64,000 nt of DNA. Source: Icerya purchasi (lineage: Eukaryota; Arthropoda; Insecta; Hemiptera; Monophlebidae). The stretch lies in the NCBI GenBank assembly GCA_039619475.1, contig CM077115.1:36468083-36532082 (forward strand). The letters run 5' to 3'. Position numbers and translations under genes: made by a program. The notes beneath the pieces are model-generated. The model saw only the letters and a program-made list of their open reading frames with translations, was not told the origin of the DNA and searched no databases. This document shows positions 47,070-58,473 of this stretch, piece after piece (position 1 is the first letter of the stretch; every line of letters begins with the position of its first letter).

Positions 47070-47215
47070 CACCCGGAAAAGTTCTAAAGTTTTTATGAAA
47101 TGAACAAGGAAACGTTTAATTGGCTAGTAGAGAAAATTGGCCCAAAAATTGTAAAAAAGAACACCCATTTTAGAACATTTATACACCGTAGAAACGTATT
47201 TTAATCATATTACGG
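47070..47215 (+). pseudogene. Harbinger transposase N-terminal remnant
   Basis: Reads HPEKF-stop-SFYEMNKETFNWLVEKIG, then PKIVKKNTHFRTFIHRRNVF-stop. FxxMxxxTFxxLLxxIGPxIxKxxTxFRxxI is the conserved N-terminal block of Harbinger transposases. The DDE domain is gone. It is interrupted soon after by the Tc1 element. Confidence 0.75.
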
Positions 47216-47238
47216 GAAATACATTTGTTAATTATGTA

Positions 47239-48909
47239 CAGTCAGCCACATTAATATTCGGTCACGACGTTGCGGAACAAATGACCGCACCAAACAGATG
47301 GAAATAAAGCTTTATTTTTAATTTTTTTAATGACATAACACAAATAAAAAACCCCTAAATACATACAAGTAAAAAAAAAACTTATAAACGAAAAAATATC
47401 ACAGCTCCAGTAGCATTGAACGCAAGAAATCGAAATTGGTGCGCCACATTAATATTCGGTCAATGACGGACCGATGCATGAGCAGCAGCCCTGGGGTTTT
47501 TCCCAACATGCGGAATAGCGTTAGTACAGCGAGAAAAGTACGTTGCTTGCGTGTGAGTCATCAATGAATATGAAATTGCAGTTACTATGCAACATAAGGC
47601 AAGTGCAGTTGTGAAAAAAAGAAAAATGTCGCGTAAGAGTAAAAATACCTTGATTAAGACTCGCGAACTCGTAATTTTTCCTAAAAACAATTGTGTATCG
47701 GGCAGTGAGATAGGTCGATTACTAAATATGTCGCAAAACACTATGATTGACATTTATCGGCGGTATCAAAGGCAAATGGAATCCACTCTATAAAGCAAAA
47801 AGGGAAGCCAAAAAGAAATGGGCACTCTTGATGTACGGTTTATTTGGCTACAAGTACCAGCAAATCCAAAAGTAAGTGCTTCGAAATTAGCAACAGCCTT
47901 ACACGAACGAACTGGGAAAATGGTTTCAGCTGAAACCATACGCACAGCACTGAAAAATATGGGATACAATTCGAGAACCTCTACGGATAAACCCTTCATA
48001 TCTGCGTCAACTGCAGAAAACGTTTAAAATTTGCAAAGAAGTATGTGCATAAAGACGAGGAATTCTTGTACGACGTGTTATTTGTCGATGAATTAAAATT
48101 GAATGTTTTTGGTGCTGACGTAAAACAAAAAGTATGGTTTAAGCAGAACACAGCATTGGAGAAGAAAAATTTGGCTGCTTCAATCAAACATGGTAGAAAA
48201 AATGTGCTGGTGAGGGGGAGTTTCGCGGCTATCGACGTCGGGAATTTGAGTTTTATCGAAGAAACCATGACTGCTGCCTCTTATATTGAGATTTTGAAAA
48301 TCAATTTACGTGCAAGCGCCGAGAAAGTGGGTCTACAGAACACATTGCAGCTGTATCAGGATAATGACCCGAAACATACCGCACTCGACACTCGATTATG
48401 GCTGTTCTATAATTGCCGCTCTGTCATGCCAGTCCTGCCATAGTCTCCCGACTTGAACCCCATAGAGAATCTATGGAACTTCTTGGACGAGAAACTACGT
48501 GAGAGACCAATTACTAGCCATGCCAGCTGAAAGAGCGCTTACTGGAGGAATGGGGTAAAATTCCCCCAGATCACTGTGGCAACTTGATTTCCTCGATGCC
48601 ACGTCGGTTGAAAAATGTGATCCGATCGAAGGGTTGGCATAAAAAGTATTGATATGCTCATTTGTCTACCGTATTGAAAGAATAAAGTCATATTTTGCCA
48701 CTGACCGAATATTTTTCGACTTTTTGTGTTCATTGTTACCGGAGCTGTGACATTTATTCGTTTGTGATTTTTTTTTTACATACATGTATTTAGAAGATTT
48801 TTTTTGGAGTTATTTCATTAGAAAAATTACAAATAAAGCTTTATTTCCATCTGTTTGGTGCGTTTATTTGTTCTGCAACGGCGTGACCGAATATCAATGT
48901 GGCTGACTG
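47239..48909 (+). mobile_element. Tc1-type element with about 80-bp inverted repeats
   Basis: Starts CAGTCAGCCACATTAATATT and ends as its near-perfect reverse complement; the match extends about 80 bp on each side (roughly 47239-47320 and 48828-48909), including an AATAAAGCTTTATT palindrome. TA flanks both ends (47237-47238, 48910-48911). It is 1671 bp, close to full length for Tc1, and carries a nearly complete but broken DD34E transposase. Inserted in Harbinger element 2. Confidence 0.95.
47587..48660 (+). pseudogene. Tc1 (DD34E) transposase, nearly complete, broken
   Basis: Starts near ATG 47587/47626 (MSRKSKNTLIKTRELVIF) with a helix-turn-helix region (SGSEIGRLLNMSQNTMIDIY). It continues, after stops and frame changes at about 47793 and 48027, with a second HTH (KMVSAETIRTALKNMGYN) and the catalytic domain: VLFVDELKLNVFG (first Asp), LQLYQDNDPKHT (second Asp) and SPDLNPIENLWNFLDEKLRE (Glu). 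A TAG at about 48441-48443 sits just before SPDLNP. All three catalytic residues are preserved, so it died by a few small lesions. The shadow frames on the minus strand are not genes. Confidence 0.93.
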
Positions 48910-49254
48910 TATATACCTAAATGTTTGGAAACATTTTCTATACCATATATATACATACATATTGCTGTTAATTTATATTACATAACAAAATAAAAAAATG
49001 TAAATATTAATATTTATTTCATAAATATGAATTGTTTTTAAAAATATTCTGAAATAAATTTAAAACACCGATTTTAAATTGTTATTTTTGCCGATTATTC
49101 ATATTACGCATAAAAATTCAGAATGTAAACAAACAATCGCTTGCTCAAGCAACCAAAAATAAAACATGTAGCACTCGAGCGACGGCGATACGATAGTTGC
49201 CTATCGGTTGCTTGTCGTATCGCGTAAGTGGGTGCTAACTCATATAATAACATG

Positions 49255-50532
49255 CAGTCATGGATTTACACCACGGACTTAAATGGGCTACAGCCCACAG
49301 CGGCAGAATTCGAAAGGCGGCAAATTTGCATGAATTTGAAAAGTTTTTTCTTTTGAAAAATACTTAAAATTTCCAAAATATTGTTACATATTATGGCGCT
49401 TTTGATCATAGCAGGGTAGGAGAGGAATGTGATGAAATCATTTTTTAACTTGCATTAATGTACAGAAAAGTTAAAATGGGAAAATATTGACTTAGGTAAA
49501 ATTTCCAAATGATTATAGACAAATGACATGTAAACAGGGAAATCGAGAAATAAATTTAAAATTAACGAAGTGTAAACCGGAACGTGCATTATTATTAGGC
49601 AAAATGGTTATATTAGCAGTTAAAGGAAATTCTCGAAGTGTGCACGAGACAATGGCTGGTCGGCATGATAAGAGGTCAAACAAGACTGGAAGAAAAACTG
49701 AAAATTCACAAATGTAGTAGGGTATCTCATTGATACGACAAAAGTTAAAAGATTTTTCGAAGAATTATTTATATTATTTCTTGCCGTACCAAACGATGAA
49801 AGATGTTCAAAGCAGTGTGGCACTGGAGCACTGCGGGAAGCGTGCTGGGCCCATAACTTGTTGAAACTATTCTGAATACTGAATCTGATGAATAAATACG
49901 CTAACGGCGAAAATAATATATTAAGAATAAATGTACACTTTATTTAATTTTTGTGATCATTTAACAAACAAAAGTAAAAACTCAATGTAACTGGAAAAAC
50001 CAACTCTAACAATACTACAAAAAACACAATTACAATGACGTGATAACATGATGGGAAAAAACACAAAGAAAGATTAGTGCTGAATAAAATTTGCTCAGCA
50101 GGACGCTCCTTTCCTACAATGAAAAGTATTAAACATTTTTTCAGATCAACAATGTCTCACCAAAAGTTAAATGATTTATCTGTTTTATCTATTAAAGAAC
50201 AGTTAGTAAAGAATTTAAACCTTGATGATATAATAAATGAATTTGCATCTTTAAAATTGCGTCGTAAAAAATGTAAACTTTAATTGACACATGAAAGAAT
50301 AATGTATGTATAGAATTATAATAAAATTTAGGTGTGTTTTAAAAATGTGTGAAATTTTTTAGTTGAAAACTTTTTTAACCTTTAACTTTTAATTGAAAAT
50401 TAATTTTTAACTTTTATGTCCTTTCTTACTTCAGTTACTCGATTATAATTTTTATTACTTAATTTATAAATTATTCCAAGGGCGGCAGAAATTACTGAGC
50501 CCATAGCAGCATTTGGCTATAATCCGGTCCTG
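49255..50532. mobile_element. hAT-type element (1278 bp)
   Basis: Ends CAGTCATGGATTTACACC on the left and, reverse-complemented, CAGGACCGGATTATAGCC on the right; further inside both have GGGCT and GCGGCAG blocks. A perfect 8-bp duplication ATAACATG flanks it (49247-49254, 50533-50540). Small + strand frames (49523-49717, 50077-50283) have no recognised motif; the second (ending with a Leu-rich LRRKKCKL tail after LNDLSVLSIKEQLVKNLNLD) could be the extreme C-terminus of a hAT transposase, but that is only a suggestion. Inserted in Harbinger element 2. Confidence 0.9.
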
Positions 50533-50611
50533 ATAACATGGGTTTATTTCTAAACTACATTTTGTTGCTATCGTATCGGAATCGTATCGCTTAAGTGAGC
50601 GCTCTCCCTTA

Positions 50612-51560
50612 AATATTCGGAAAAGTCATATTTAACTTTTCAATGCAGTATATTGCTACAATTGTTAAGAGATCAAATTTCATTCAATTCTTTTAGCAAT
50701 TTGTAGATTTAAGATATTTTTTTTTTTTTATTCAGGGAATATAAATTCCTTTTAAATTTAATGCTTATAAGCAAAATAAGTGGGAAACATAATTTGTTTT
50801 CTTAATTATAAAACAAATTAAAACATCTTGCATAAAAAAAAAAACATCTCAGTAACTTTCTTTGTCTTCTAATAGGATGGAAACTTATTCAGTTAAGCAC
50901 ATAAATATTTTTATGTTTAAATTTTAAATTTTCAAAACACCGTATTATTGTGTTATCATAATAAAACATTAGCTAGTACAGAAAAAATAATTTAACTGAC
51001 TTAACTCCGTTTGCGCTGCAACCGTTCTACAACGAATTTCTGGCAACATTGTACACTTCTTTCGCGAATTCATTGTTTCAAAGTCATACCTTTTCCGGTT
51101 TAGTCGGCGGAACCGCTGTAGGATTTCATTTGCTCCCATAATTATCATACGCTACGTTATCCGACCAATAACGTTTTGCATTTCGTTTGCAACAAAAAGG
51201 CAATTCATTTTCATATTTGTTATTATCAAATGATTTCCTAGGGCTTTTTTGTTACAATAATTATTTGTTTCTTTATATATATCGTTATTTAACAAGTTCT
51301 TGACAGTATTTCCTCCAAATCTTTTCTGTTTTGATATACCCTTGCTTAGTCTGAATTGACCATCTTCTCAAATTATCTAATGATCACATGAACCTTTTTA
51401 AATACATATGTCTCTTACCAAATGGTTGCATAGTAAGTATTTCTATCTTTGCAACAGTATTCATGAATTATTGACGATAAACGAGTTATTTTCTGTTCCT
51501 TTGTACAAATACTATTTCTTAATTTCCATAGTTTACGTCTTCTTTAATCTTCACATGGTT
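50612..51560. other. Intergenic DNA, no recognised gene
   Basis: AT-rich sequence to the right of the Harbinger stack. Frames here are short and unremarkable. Confidence 0.5.
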
Positions 51561-52110
51561 GAGTTTCTCGTGCGGCTAAAACAGTTTTATTTTTAGAGTT
51601 ACACCACAAAAGATCGGCTTGCCGAAATTGCATATCTGTATTTTCTGATCAAGTCTGCGAGTGTGCAATTTTCATTCTTGATCTTGATGATGCAGGCACT
51701 TTGTTTTCAATCTCACCCGAATTGTCACAACTAAAGATCTATGATTTAATCTACATTTCGCTCCAGGATAAGCTATAACATTATCACGAGTTATTAGAAT
51801 GTGAACAATCTGGTTTCTACATTGATCACTAAGAGCCTTCTATGTACTTAGTCGTTGTATATATGATATTTAGACATTGTGTTCATTATGCTGAGGTTAT
51901 TTTCAACTGCGAATTGAAGTCCTTTCTCCTCGTTCGCTTCTATTGCCTATTCCAAATTTTCCGATTGTTCTTAATTGTATGTCAAAAGAACTGCCAATAT
52001 AAGCATTCAGATCGCCCATTACAACTGTGAGTTCTCTACTCGATATATTATTCTTAAGTTTTTCGACTTCCGTATAAAATAATTCAATTATTTCATCGTT
52101 CGCCATGCAA
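51560..52110 (-). pseudogene. LINE endonuclease fragment, decayed
   Basis: The minus strand from 52106 reads MANDEIIELFYTEVEKLKNN and then ELTVVMGDLNAYIGSSF, GKFGIGNRSERGER, matching the EEP endonuclease of LINEs often annotated 'craniofacial development protein 2-like' (VMGDFNAKIG, GKFGLGxRNERG). After a break it continues with CRNQIVHILITRDNVIAYPG and AKCRLNHRSLVV, corresponding to the RNQIDYILxxxxxRxxVxxxRxxPGADxxSDHxLVV end of the domain, with Asn-His in place of the catalytic Ser-Asp-His. Several stops. A different family from the intact LINE downstream. Confidence 0.78.
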
Positions 52111-52401
52111 GTAGATGCATTGGGTTTCCGGAGTGAGTAGTTTTTCTTCTACTCTCATACGGGTATGACTCCAGAAGTGGTGTCACTCACCATTTGCACT
52201 GCCTAACTCCTATCTGCAGCCTTCTCGTGGCGGACCTGTTAAGTCAAGCAACATAGTTGGGCGACAACAAATGCGGAAGGAGGCAAGTGGATAACAACCC
52301 CACTTGTGCAGGCAATAACATTCAAGATATTAACCATTAAATCATCAAATAAATAAATAATCAATAATGTGAAAAAAAATATATATATATATATATCAAT
52401 T

Positions 52402-52436
<35 letters not shown>

Positions 52437-52440
52437 TCAT
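52111..52440. other. Repeat-like DNA ending in TA and A simple repeats
   Basis: A GC-richer stretch (52160-52310) reads like the 5' leader of a LINE. It is followed by TA repeats (52379-52396) and a run of about 30 A (52406-52434). It could be the leader of the minus-strand fragment or a separate repeat; I cannot tell. Confidence 0.4.
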
Positions 52441-52449
52441 TACACGATT

Positions 52450-55400
52450 CGAATTCAACTGTCCTTCTGCCTAGTTGTATCGCGATTGCCCCAATTGTTG
52501 TGCTTCGGCATACCATTGGAACTGGCATCGCTAATACTCGCAGACGTGATTGCGGATGTGCAACCGCTTTCTCGATAACTTCACGCACTGCAAGGTGCAC
52601 ATTTCAAGTCCTGCGGCGATGGAAAGACGGTGACGGAGGCAGGCCTGGTTAGCTAGAAGCCTATAGTTGAATTTCTGCACGTAAGGCGGCGTGTGACTTT
52701 GGTCGCTTGTCAGCATAGTGGAACTGACGCTCGGCAGCATCATGCGCGACGAAGCAGCCTCTTCAGGAACGCACTGCTTCCCCTACATCAAGGGAAAGGC
52801 CTAGAAAAGGTGGCCTAAACAAAGCCCACTATTACTACCTGCCTGGAATACCGCGTCCAGGGGGCACCCAACTCGAGCGGTCGAAACAACAGCAAAATAA
52901 CTACAAATAAATGTAAGATCATAGACCTAAGAGTAGCCACTTGGAATGTTAGAACCATGTTGGATTCAAATACCAGTTTACCAAAAAGGCGAACTGCCAT
53001 CATAGCCCACGAACTAAAGAAATATAATGTCAACATCGCGGCACTCAGTGAGACTCGACGCGAAGAAGAGGGACAGCTATCAGAAATGACCGATGAATAT
53101 ACATTCTTCTGGAAAGGAAAAAGTTCAAAACAACCCAGAACTCATGGTGTCGGAATCGCTATTAAAACCAATATTTTGAAAAATCTATCTGAGCTCCCAA
53201 TAGGCATCAATGAACGTCTCATGACTTTGCGAATACCTCTTGCCCATGGTAAATATGCCACCGTTATATCAGCATATGCTTCTACATTGATAGCTTCGGA
53301 TAGCGAGAAAGAGAAATTTTACTACGAACTCCAAAGCATACTGCGTAAAATACCTAAAGCAGATAAGATCATCCTACTCGGTGACTTTAATGCTCGCGTT
53401 GGAAACAGTTTTACCATCTGGCCAGAAACTATTGGCAGATGTGGAATTGGGAAAGCTAACAACAATGGCTTATTGCTCCTTAATTTATGTGCAGAAAACG
53501 ACCTGGCTATAACAAACACATACTTTAAACTGAAACACAAGTACATCGCAACATGGAAGCACCCACGTTCAAGACATTGGCATCTTATTGACTACATTAT
53601 AGTTAGAAAGTCGGACATCCGAGACGTCAAAATAACACGTGTCATGAGAGGAGCGGAAGCCGATACAGACCATCGCATGGTGCTCTCTAAAATGCGAATT
53701 CACCTACGGCCGCGCACAATGTATGCTCCAGCTAGGAGTTGCGCTAGGAAATTAGCTATAAACAATCTTCGTAACCAAGTAATACTGAATAAAATCACGC
53801 ACGAATTACATAGGGCAATCTCCCAAATAAACCTGGAAGCACAGAGAACAGTTGAGGACGTTTGGAACATCACCAAGAGTTCTATCTACCAATGCTGCTC
53901 GTTATCGCTTGGAAAACAAGTAAATGCAAAGAATGATTGGTTTTATGATAACCAGCTTGAGATTCAAAGACTCATAGTAGCCAAAAACAAAGCGTACAAC
54001 AGATATCTGAGCAAGGAATCGGTCGAAAATGGAATAAAGCTCAAAGAGGCTAAAGCCACGTTACAAAGAGCAACTAGGCAACTTAAAAACGAATGGTGGA
54101 CGGAAAAAGCGAACCAAATCCAAAATTTTATTAATCAGAACGACCTAAGGAGTTTTTACTCGGCACTCAAGAAGGTCTATGGATCAACCTACGAGAACAT
54201 TACTCCAATTAAAGATAAAGAAGGTAATCGCTTAGTTAATCTAAATGACATTACAAACAGATGGCGGGAATACTATTGTGAACTACTAAATCATGAGCGT
54301 CCAACAATGGAAAGTATAACAGACCTTCTTCCGCCGTACGATGAATATACCAACATGGATTATAAGCCAGAAGTATTCGAAATTAAGAAGGCAATAAACG
54401 GACTTAAAAATATAAAAGCTCCCGGTCCCGATGGCATCCCAGCAGAGATCTTGAAAATTGGTGGACTCAATCTTGCAGAACATCTAAGGAAAATGTTTGA
54501 AATGATCTGGGATCAAGAAACTGTACCCCTGGACTTTGGTTTATCAATGATTGTAAACATTTATAAGAAAAAAGGGGAAAAGGAAAATTGCTCAAACTAT
54601 CGGGGAATATCGTTACTGTCCACAACAGGTAAGGTGCTAGCTAAGGACATTTACGACCGAATCGCGCCAATTTTCGAAAGAATTATGCCCGAATCGCAAG
54701 CAGGTTTCCGCAACAACCGAAGCTGCATCGACATGATTTTCACAGCAAGACAATTACAGGAAAAGGCTTTTGAACAACAGACCGGACTCTGCATGGCATT
54801 TATAGACTTGACAAAAGCATTCGACTTCGTCAATCGAAGGACTCTCTTTAATATCCTGATCAAACTTGGATGTCCAAAGAAGATTGTTCGTATAATAATC
54901 GCCTTATACTCAAACAATAAAGCAGCAATTATGACAGGCGGTAAAATCTCTGACCAGTTTGGCATTGGTACGGGAGTTAAACAAGGCTGTATTTTGGCTC
55001 CACTTTTGTTCAACATCTTCATGGCAGCTTTCATGTTCGTCGTCGATAAACGTCTTCATACCAGAGGCGTCAGCCTCAACTACAGGACGGATGGAGGCTT
55101 ACTTAATCTGGGTAGACTTAAAGCGAAAACTAAGGTGTCAAAGTCCAGGGTCATCGAATTGCAATATGCTGACGACTGTGTCATCGTGGCACGTAATAAG
55201 ACCGATCTACAAATGATGCTGGAGGTACTGAATGAAACATACAAAGATTTTGGCCTTGAAATAAACATCGATAAAACCAAATTACTCAGCAACGAAACCT
55301 CACCTACAAATAACATACAGATACGCGGAAAAATATTAGAGCAGGTAGACACTTTTCAATATCTCGGTTCGTTCCTAAACCACAAAGGAACAATAGATGA

Positions 55401-56140
55401 CGAAATACAAAATAGAATCAAGTGCGCCGCTTCAGCCTTCGGCCGGCTAAAGCGCAAGATGTTTTATAATAAGGATTTGTCGATCGCCACCAAAGCAGCA
55501 GTATATCGTGCTATCGTTATCCCGTCTTTGTTATACGGAGCCGAAACATGGACGCTATACAGGCGCCACATCAAAAAATTGGAGCGGTTTCAACAACGGG
55601 TCTTGCGAGCGATACTGAAAATCAGATGGGACGACTTTGTTACGAACGAAGAGGTATTGCGTCGGTTTAACTCAGAACGAATAGAATCGCTGACCACACG
55701 TGCTCAACTACGGTGGACGGGACATGTTATAAGAATGGAGGATTCCAGGTTACCAAAGCGAATGCTATATGGCGAATTAGAAGAAGGAACTAGAAAACGG
55801 GGTGGACCTAGGAAGCGTTACAAGGACCATATTGCGTCGCTGTTAAGGAATGCAAATTACTTAGAAGCTTGGGAAACCGCCGCCTGCGATCGTGTAAAGT
55901 GGAGAAGAGTAGTTGAAGCAGTGTCCTTAACTACTGGACCATTAAAAAGAAGAAGAACAGTCAACGACAGCTCTAGTCCACCTAACGTTTTCGAATGTCA
56001 TCATTGTGGTCGCATTTGCTATTCCAAGATTGGTATCATCAGTCATCTCCGCACTCACCCTCAGCAGTAGATACGAATGTGCAACCAGTTCACTCGGACA
56101 CGAGTTTCAGCAGAAGAAGATGCATATACTTGAATGATAT
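52450..56140 (+). mobile_element. Apparently full-length RTE-like LINE
   Basis: A leader of about 370 bases (52450-52818), one long open frame (52819-56070) and a short 3' trailer ending near 56128 in an AGAAGAAGATG tail. There are no stops or frameshifts in the frame. The related short copy at 20787-21127 shares both ends and confirms the approximate 5' start and 3' end. Single-ORF layout and a simple-repeat tail instead of poly-A suggest the RTE group, but the C-terminal zinc finger is not something I associate with classic RTE, so the clade is uncertain. Confidence 0.85.
52819..56070 (+). CDS. LINE endonuclease-reverse transcriptase with C-terminal C2H2 finger
   Basis: Nicks target DNA and reverse-transcribes the element RNA. 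Numbered from the first ATG (52957): EEP endonuclease about 1-245, with LLGDFNARVG at about 141-150 and TDHRM at about 236; RT about 450-830, with VNIYKKKG, NYRGISLLS, FIDLTKAFDFVN (about 615), GVKQGCILAPLLFNIF and QYADDCVIV (YADD about 737-740); thumb/tail with YGAETWTLY and RWTGHVIRMED; C2H2 finger FECHHCGRICYSKIGIISHL plus RTH at about 1012-1034. The EEP motif RVATWNVRT lies just upstream of that ATG (Asn codon 52945-52947), and the frame is open back to a TAA at 52816-52818, so translation probably begins upstream, perhaps at a non-ATG codon. I give the full open frame. It looks intact. Confidence 0.9.
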   Translation, partial: TKPTITTCLEYRVQGAPNSSGRNNSKITTNKCKIIDLRVATWNVRTMLDSNTSLPKRRTAIIAHELKKYNVNIAALSETRREEEGQLSEMTDEYTFFWKGKSSKQPRTHGVGIAIKTNILKNLSELPIGINERLMTLRIPLAHGKYATVISAYASTLIASDSEKEKFYYELQSILRKIPKADKIILLGDFNARVGNSFTIWPETIGRCGIGKANNNGLLLLNLCAENDLAITNTYFKLKHKYIATWKHPRSRHWHLIDYIIVRKSDIRDVKITRVMRGAEADTDHRMVLSKMRIHLRPRTMYAPARSCARKLAINNLRNQVILNKITHELHRAISQINLEAQRTVEDVWNITKSSIYQCCSLSLGKQVNAKNDWFYDNQLEIQRLIVAKNKAYNRYLSKESVENGIKLKEAKATLQRATRQLKNEWWTEKANQIQNFINQNDLRSFYSALKKVYGSTYENITPIKDKEGNRLVNLNDITNRWREYYCELLNHERPTMESITDLLPPYDEYTNMDYKPEVFEIKKAINGLKNIKAPGPDGIPAEILKIGGLNLAEHLRKMFEMIWDQETVPLDFGLSMIVNIYKKKGEKENCSNYRGISLLSTTGKVLAKDIYDRIAPIFERIMPESQAGFRNNRSCIDMIFTARQLQEKAFEQQTGLCMAFIDLTKAFDFVNRRTLFNILIKLGCPKKIVRIIIALYSNNKAAIMTGGKISDQFGIGTGVKQGCILAPLLFNIFMAAFMFVVDKRLHTRGVSLNYRTDGGLLNLGRLKAKTKVSKSRVIELQYADDCVIVARNKTDLQMMLEVLNETYKDFGLEINIDKTKLLSNETSPTNNIQIRGKILEQVDTFQYLGSFLNHKGTIDDEIQNRIKCAASAFGRLKRKMFYNKDLSIATKAAVYRAIVIPSLLYGAETWTLYRRHIKKLERFQQRVLRAILKIRWDDFVTNEEVLRRFNSERIESLTTRAQLRWTGHVIRMEDSRLPKRMLYGELEEGTRKRGGPRKRYKDHIASLLRNANYLEAWETAACDRVKWRRVVEAVSLTTGPLKRRRTVNDSSSPPNVFECHHCGRICYSKIGIISHLRTHPQQ

Positions 56141-56761
56141 TGATAGGAATCGGTATAGCTTTTAATCTGATAGTTACGACTCTGTCGTTCTTAGTTTTTT
56201 AACTGGTGACCATTTACTGAATTGCTTCGACATCCATATAATAACACTACTAAAACTTGCTATGTTTTTACTGAAACTAAGAGAGATTTCCTTTTCTGTA
56301 AGGGGAAAATACTAAATTTTTTGTATGGAATACCCGTTAAAACGCGTATTTTGATTCCTAACCTTTGATTTTCACATAATGAGACCAACATTTTTTCCAT
56401 GAAATGACTTCTATGCCCCACTTAAATTACCGGTCGCATATTTCTCATTCCGGCTCTGGAATTCGGAACACTGAGTACTAGCGACCGCTCGGCAAAACGT
56501 TTTTGAAAGTTGTAGGTTTCATAATGATGTTTATGGGAAAATACTTTGGTAGTTTTCCGTTGCTTACTACAGGATTTTTTCAGGGTTATGTTTAAAAAGA
56601 AAATCAAGATTATAATATCTCTGATCTAAAATAACTATTTTGATTCCCTTGAAATTGTTTTTAGACAACATTTACTTGATTTATATGTACATATCTGTTT
56701 ATTCCGTATGTCTGTGCGGATTACATGTATAATTGCAAACTATTTTATCCAAATTAAATTA
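56141..56761. other. Intergenic DNA, no recognised gene
   Basis: AT-rich. A minus-strand frame at 56422-56607 has no recognised motif. Confidence 0.5.
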
Positions 56762-57779
56762 TCTATATATATAAAAATGAAAGTATTTCTGTATGTATGT
56801 CTGTATGTCCTCTATAGATTTCGAAACTATCCATCTATGAAATTTGGACAGTTTATTTATAGGGTTAGGGGGGACAGTGTAGGCTACTTAAAAGTCAAAA
56901 AAATAAATAAATAAATTATGAAATTAATAAAAACTGATCGAAAGTGTGGCCAACCAGCGCCAAAACACCGATTACCGACATTCCCGACAGATGGCGCCAC
57001 AGTAAAGAAATTATTCCGGTATGCGTTATTTAGATCGTGGTCGTGAATTCTGTCGTTCATCGGGTTTCGACGGGCTTCTTTAATAGTATGTACATATAAA
57101 AATCAATTACGCATGTATAAAATATCATAACTTGAGAACGGCTCGACCGATTTGGCTATTTTTTTGTTTTTTGTTGTGTTCGTAATTGTGAGGACAAGGT
57201 TTGTATGAAAGAACATTTTAGAAAAATCTATCGAAGAAGTCGGAACATTAAAAAAAAAGATGGCAAAAATGGCGTCACGGTGTGACGTTCAGTTTTATTC
57301 TGCTGTCACATGATTTCGTAACAACAACAAATTCCACATTGAATATTGATATTTTTCTGAGAAAAAGAATTAAATTGAAAGCGATAGTTCAGTGTCTTTT
57401 CATTAGTGGTGATCATATCTTTAGTGCATTCAAAACCATACAATTCATCGATTAAAATTTAAATAAAATGATTACTATAATAACATTATATTAATTTCTA
57501 GCATAAGTGTAATAAATACGTTGCGTTCCGTTACTTCTCTTTTTGTGTTACTGAAATCATTAAAGCTCCATGACATGATCTAAACAAACAAGTCGCACGC
57601 CTAGCCTAATTACTGTACTCATTGCAGAGAGTTAAAATAATAGGTAGCGTTTTCTATTCGTTTTTTACAGAGAAATAAAAAATCCTGAAACGGAATTTTT
57701 AATATTTGCTACCGGGGGAATGTTATTCACACTCAAAGTTCGAAATCCTTACGCAACTACAGTAACGTGGCGGTGCGCT

Positions 57780-58160
57780 ACAATTGATGAAAACACATCC
57801 GGTACTAATGAACATAATTAGAAAACGAAAAACAAATTTATTTGCACATTTTATGAGAAGGCTAACATTTTACCTTTTGCAAACAATAATGATGAAAGTG
57901 ATAGAATGGAAAAGGGGACGAGGAAGAAGGATTTTTGGCTCCAAAATATTAAGACATGAACTGGAACTACAAAAGTAGGATAATTATTCCGGGTTGCAAG
58001 AAGTCAAGACAAATTTCGTCAAATGGTGGAATCTATGAAAATTTGTTAAACTACATCCGAATCGGGTTGCATGAAGAAGAAGACGAAATGTATCTTTCCT
58101 TATACCGCCATCGTAAACAAAACGTTATCTTTTATTTTAGGAGTCAGGATATTTCATTTT
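57780..58160 (+). pseudogene. LINE reverse-transcriptase tail inside the Helitron-like element
   Basis: The + strand reads MNIIRKRKTNLFAHFMRRLT, then VIEWKRGRGRRIF and a shifted LQEVKTNFVKWW. This fits the LINE tail RRKNLIGHIMRHN...IEGKRGRGRPRxxY...SYxExKxxAxxRxxW. No catalytic core. It is either a captured fragment or a 5'-truncated insertion. Confidence 0.6.
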
Positions 58161-58473
58161 TCGATTTTTAATGCCTTCGAATAGTTTTCATTGTTCCCCT
58201 ATTTTTGCTATCACTGGCGCATATACTACATGTTCGGTGTCTATGATACTTAAATTAGTCTTCGAATAACACCGGAGCTACTCTTCTTTCGTAATCTGCA
58301 TTCATGGTCCACGTTTGTTTTTTTTTTCGCCCGTCCGTTACTCCCTTATTATCCGTTAGTATTTGTGGTTTAATGTATGTTCGGTCTTTTCGCAACGTTT
58401 GGATATGTCCTCATAAAATATTCAAAAGAGAAAAAAAAGGCAAATCGCATAATTTAATTTCTGAGGGCGGCAT

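Larger units (their letters stand above)
46785..50608 (+). mobile_element. PIF/Harbinger-type element 2, carrying Tc1 and hAT insertions
   Basis: Left end GGGAGAGCGCCCACTTAAGC and right end, reverse-complemented, GGGAGAGCGCTCACTTAAGC, continuing GATACGATTCCGATACGA on both sides. TTA flanks both ends (46782-46784, 50609-50611). Weaker copies of the end motif occur just inside on each side (CGTCCACTTAAGCAACACGA near 46829; GCGTAAGTGGGTGC near 49222). The + strand at 47070-47215 encodes a transposase N-terminal remnant. Without the nested elements it is about 0.87 kb. Confidence 0.88.

Noticed and set aside
54651..55352. Minus-strand frames within the LINE ORF
   Set aside because: Shadows of the intact + strand endonuclease-RT frame.
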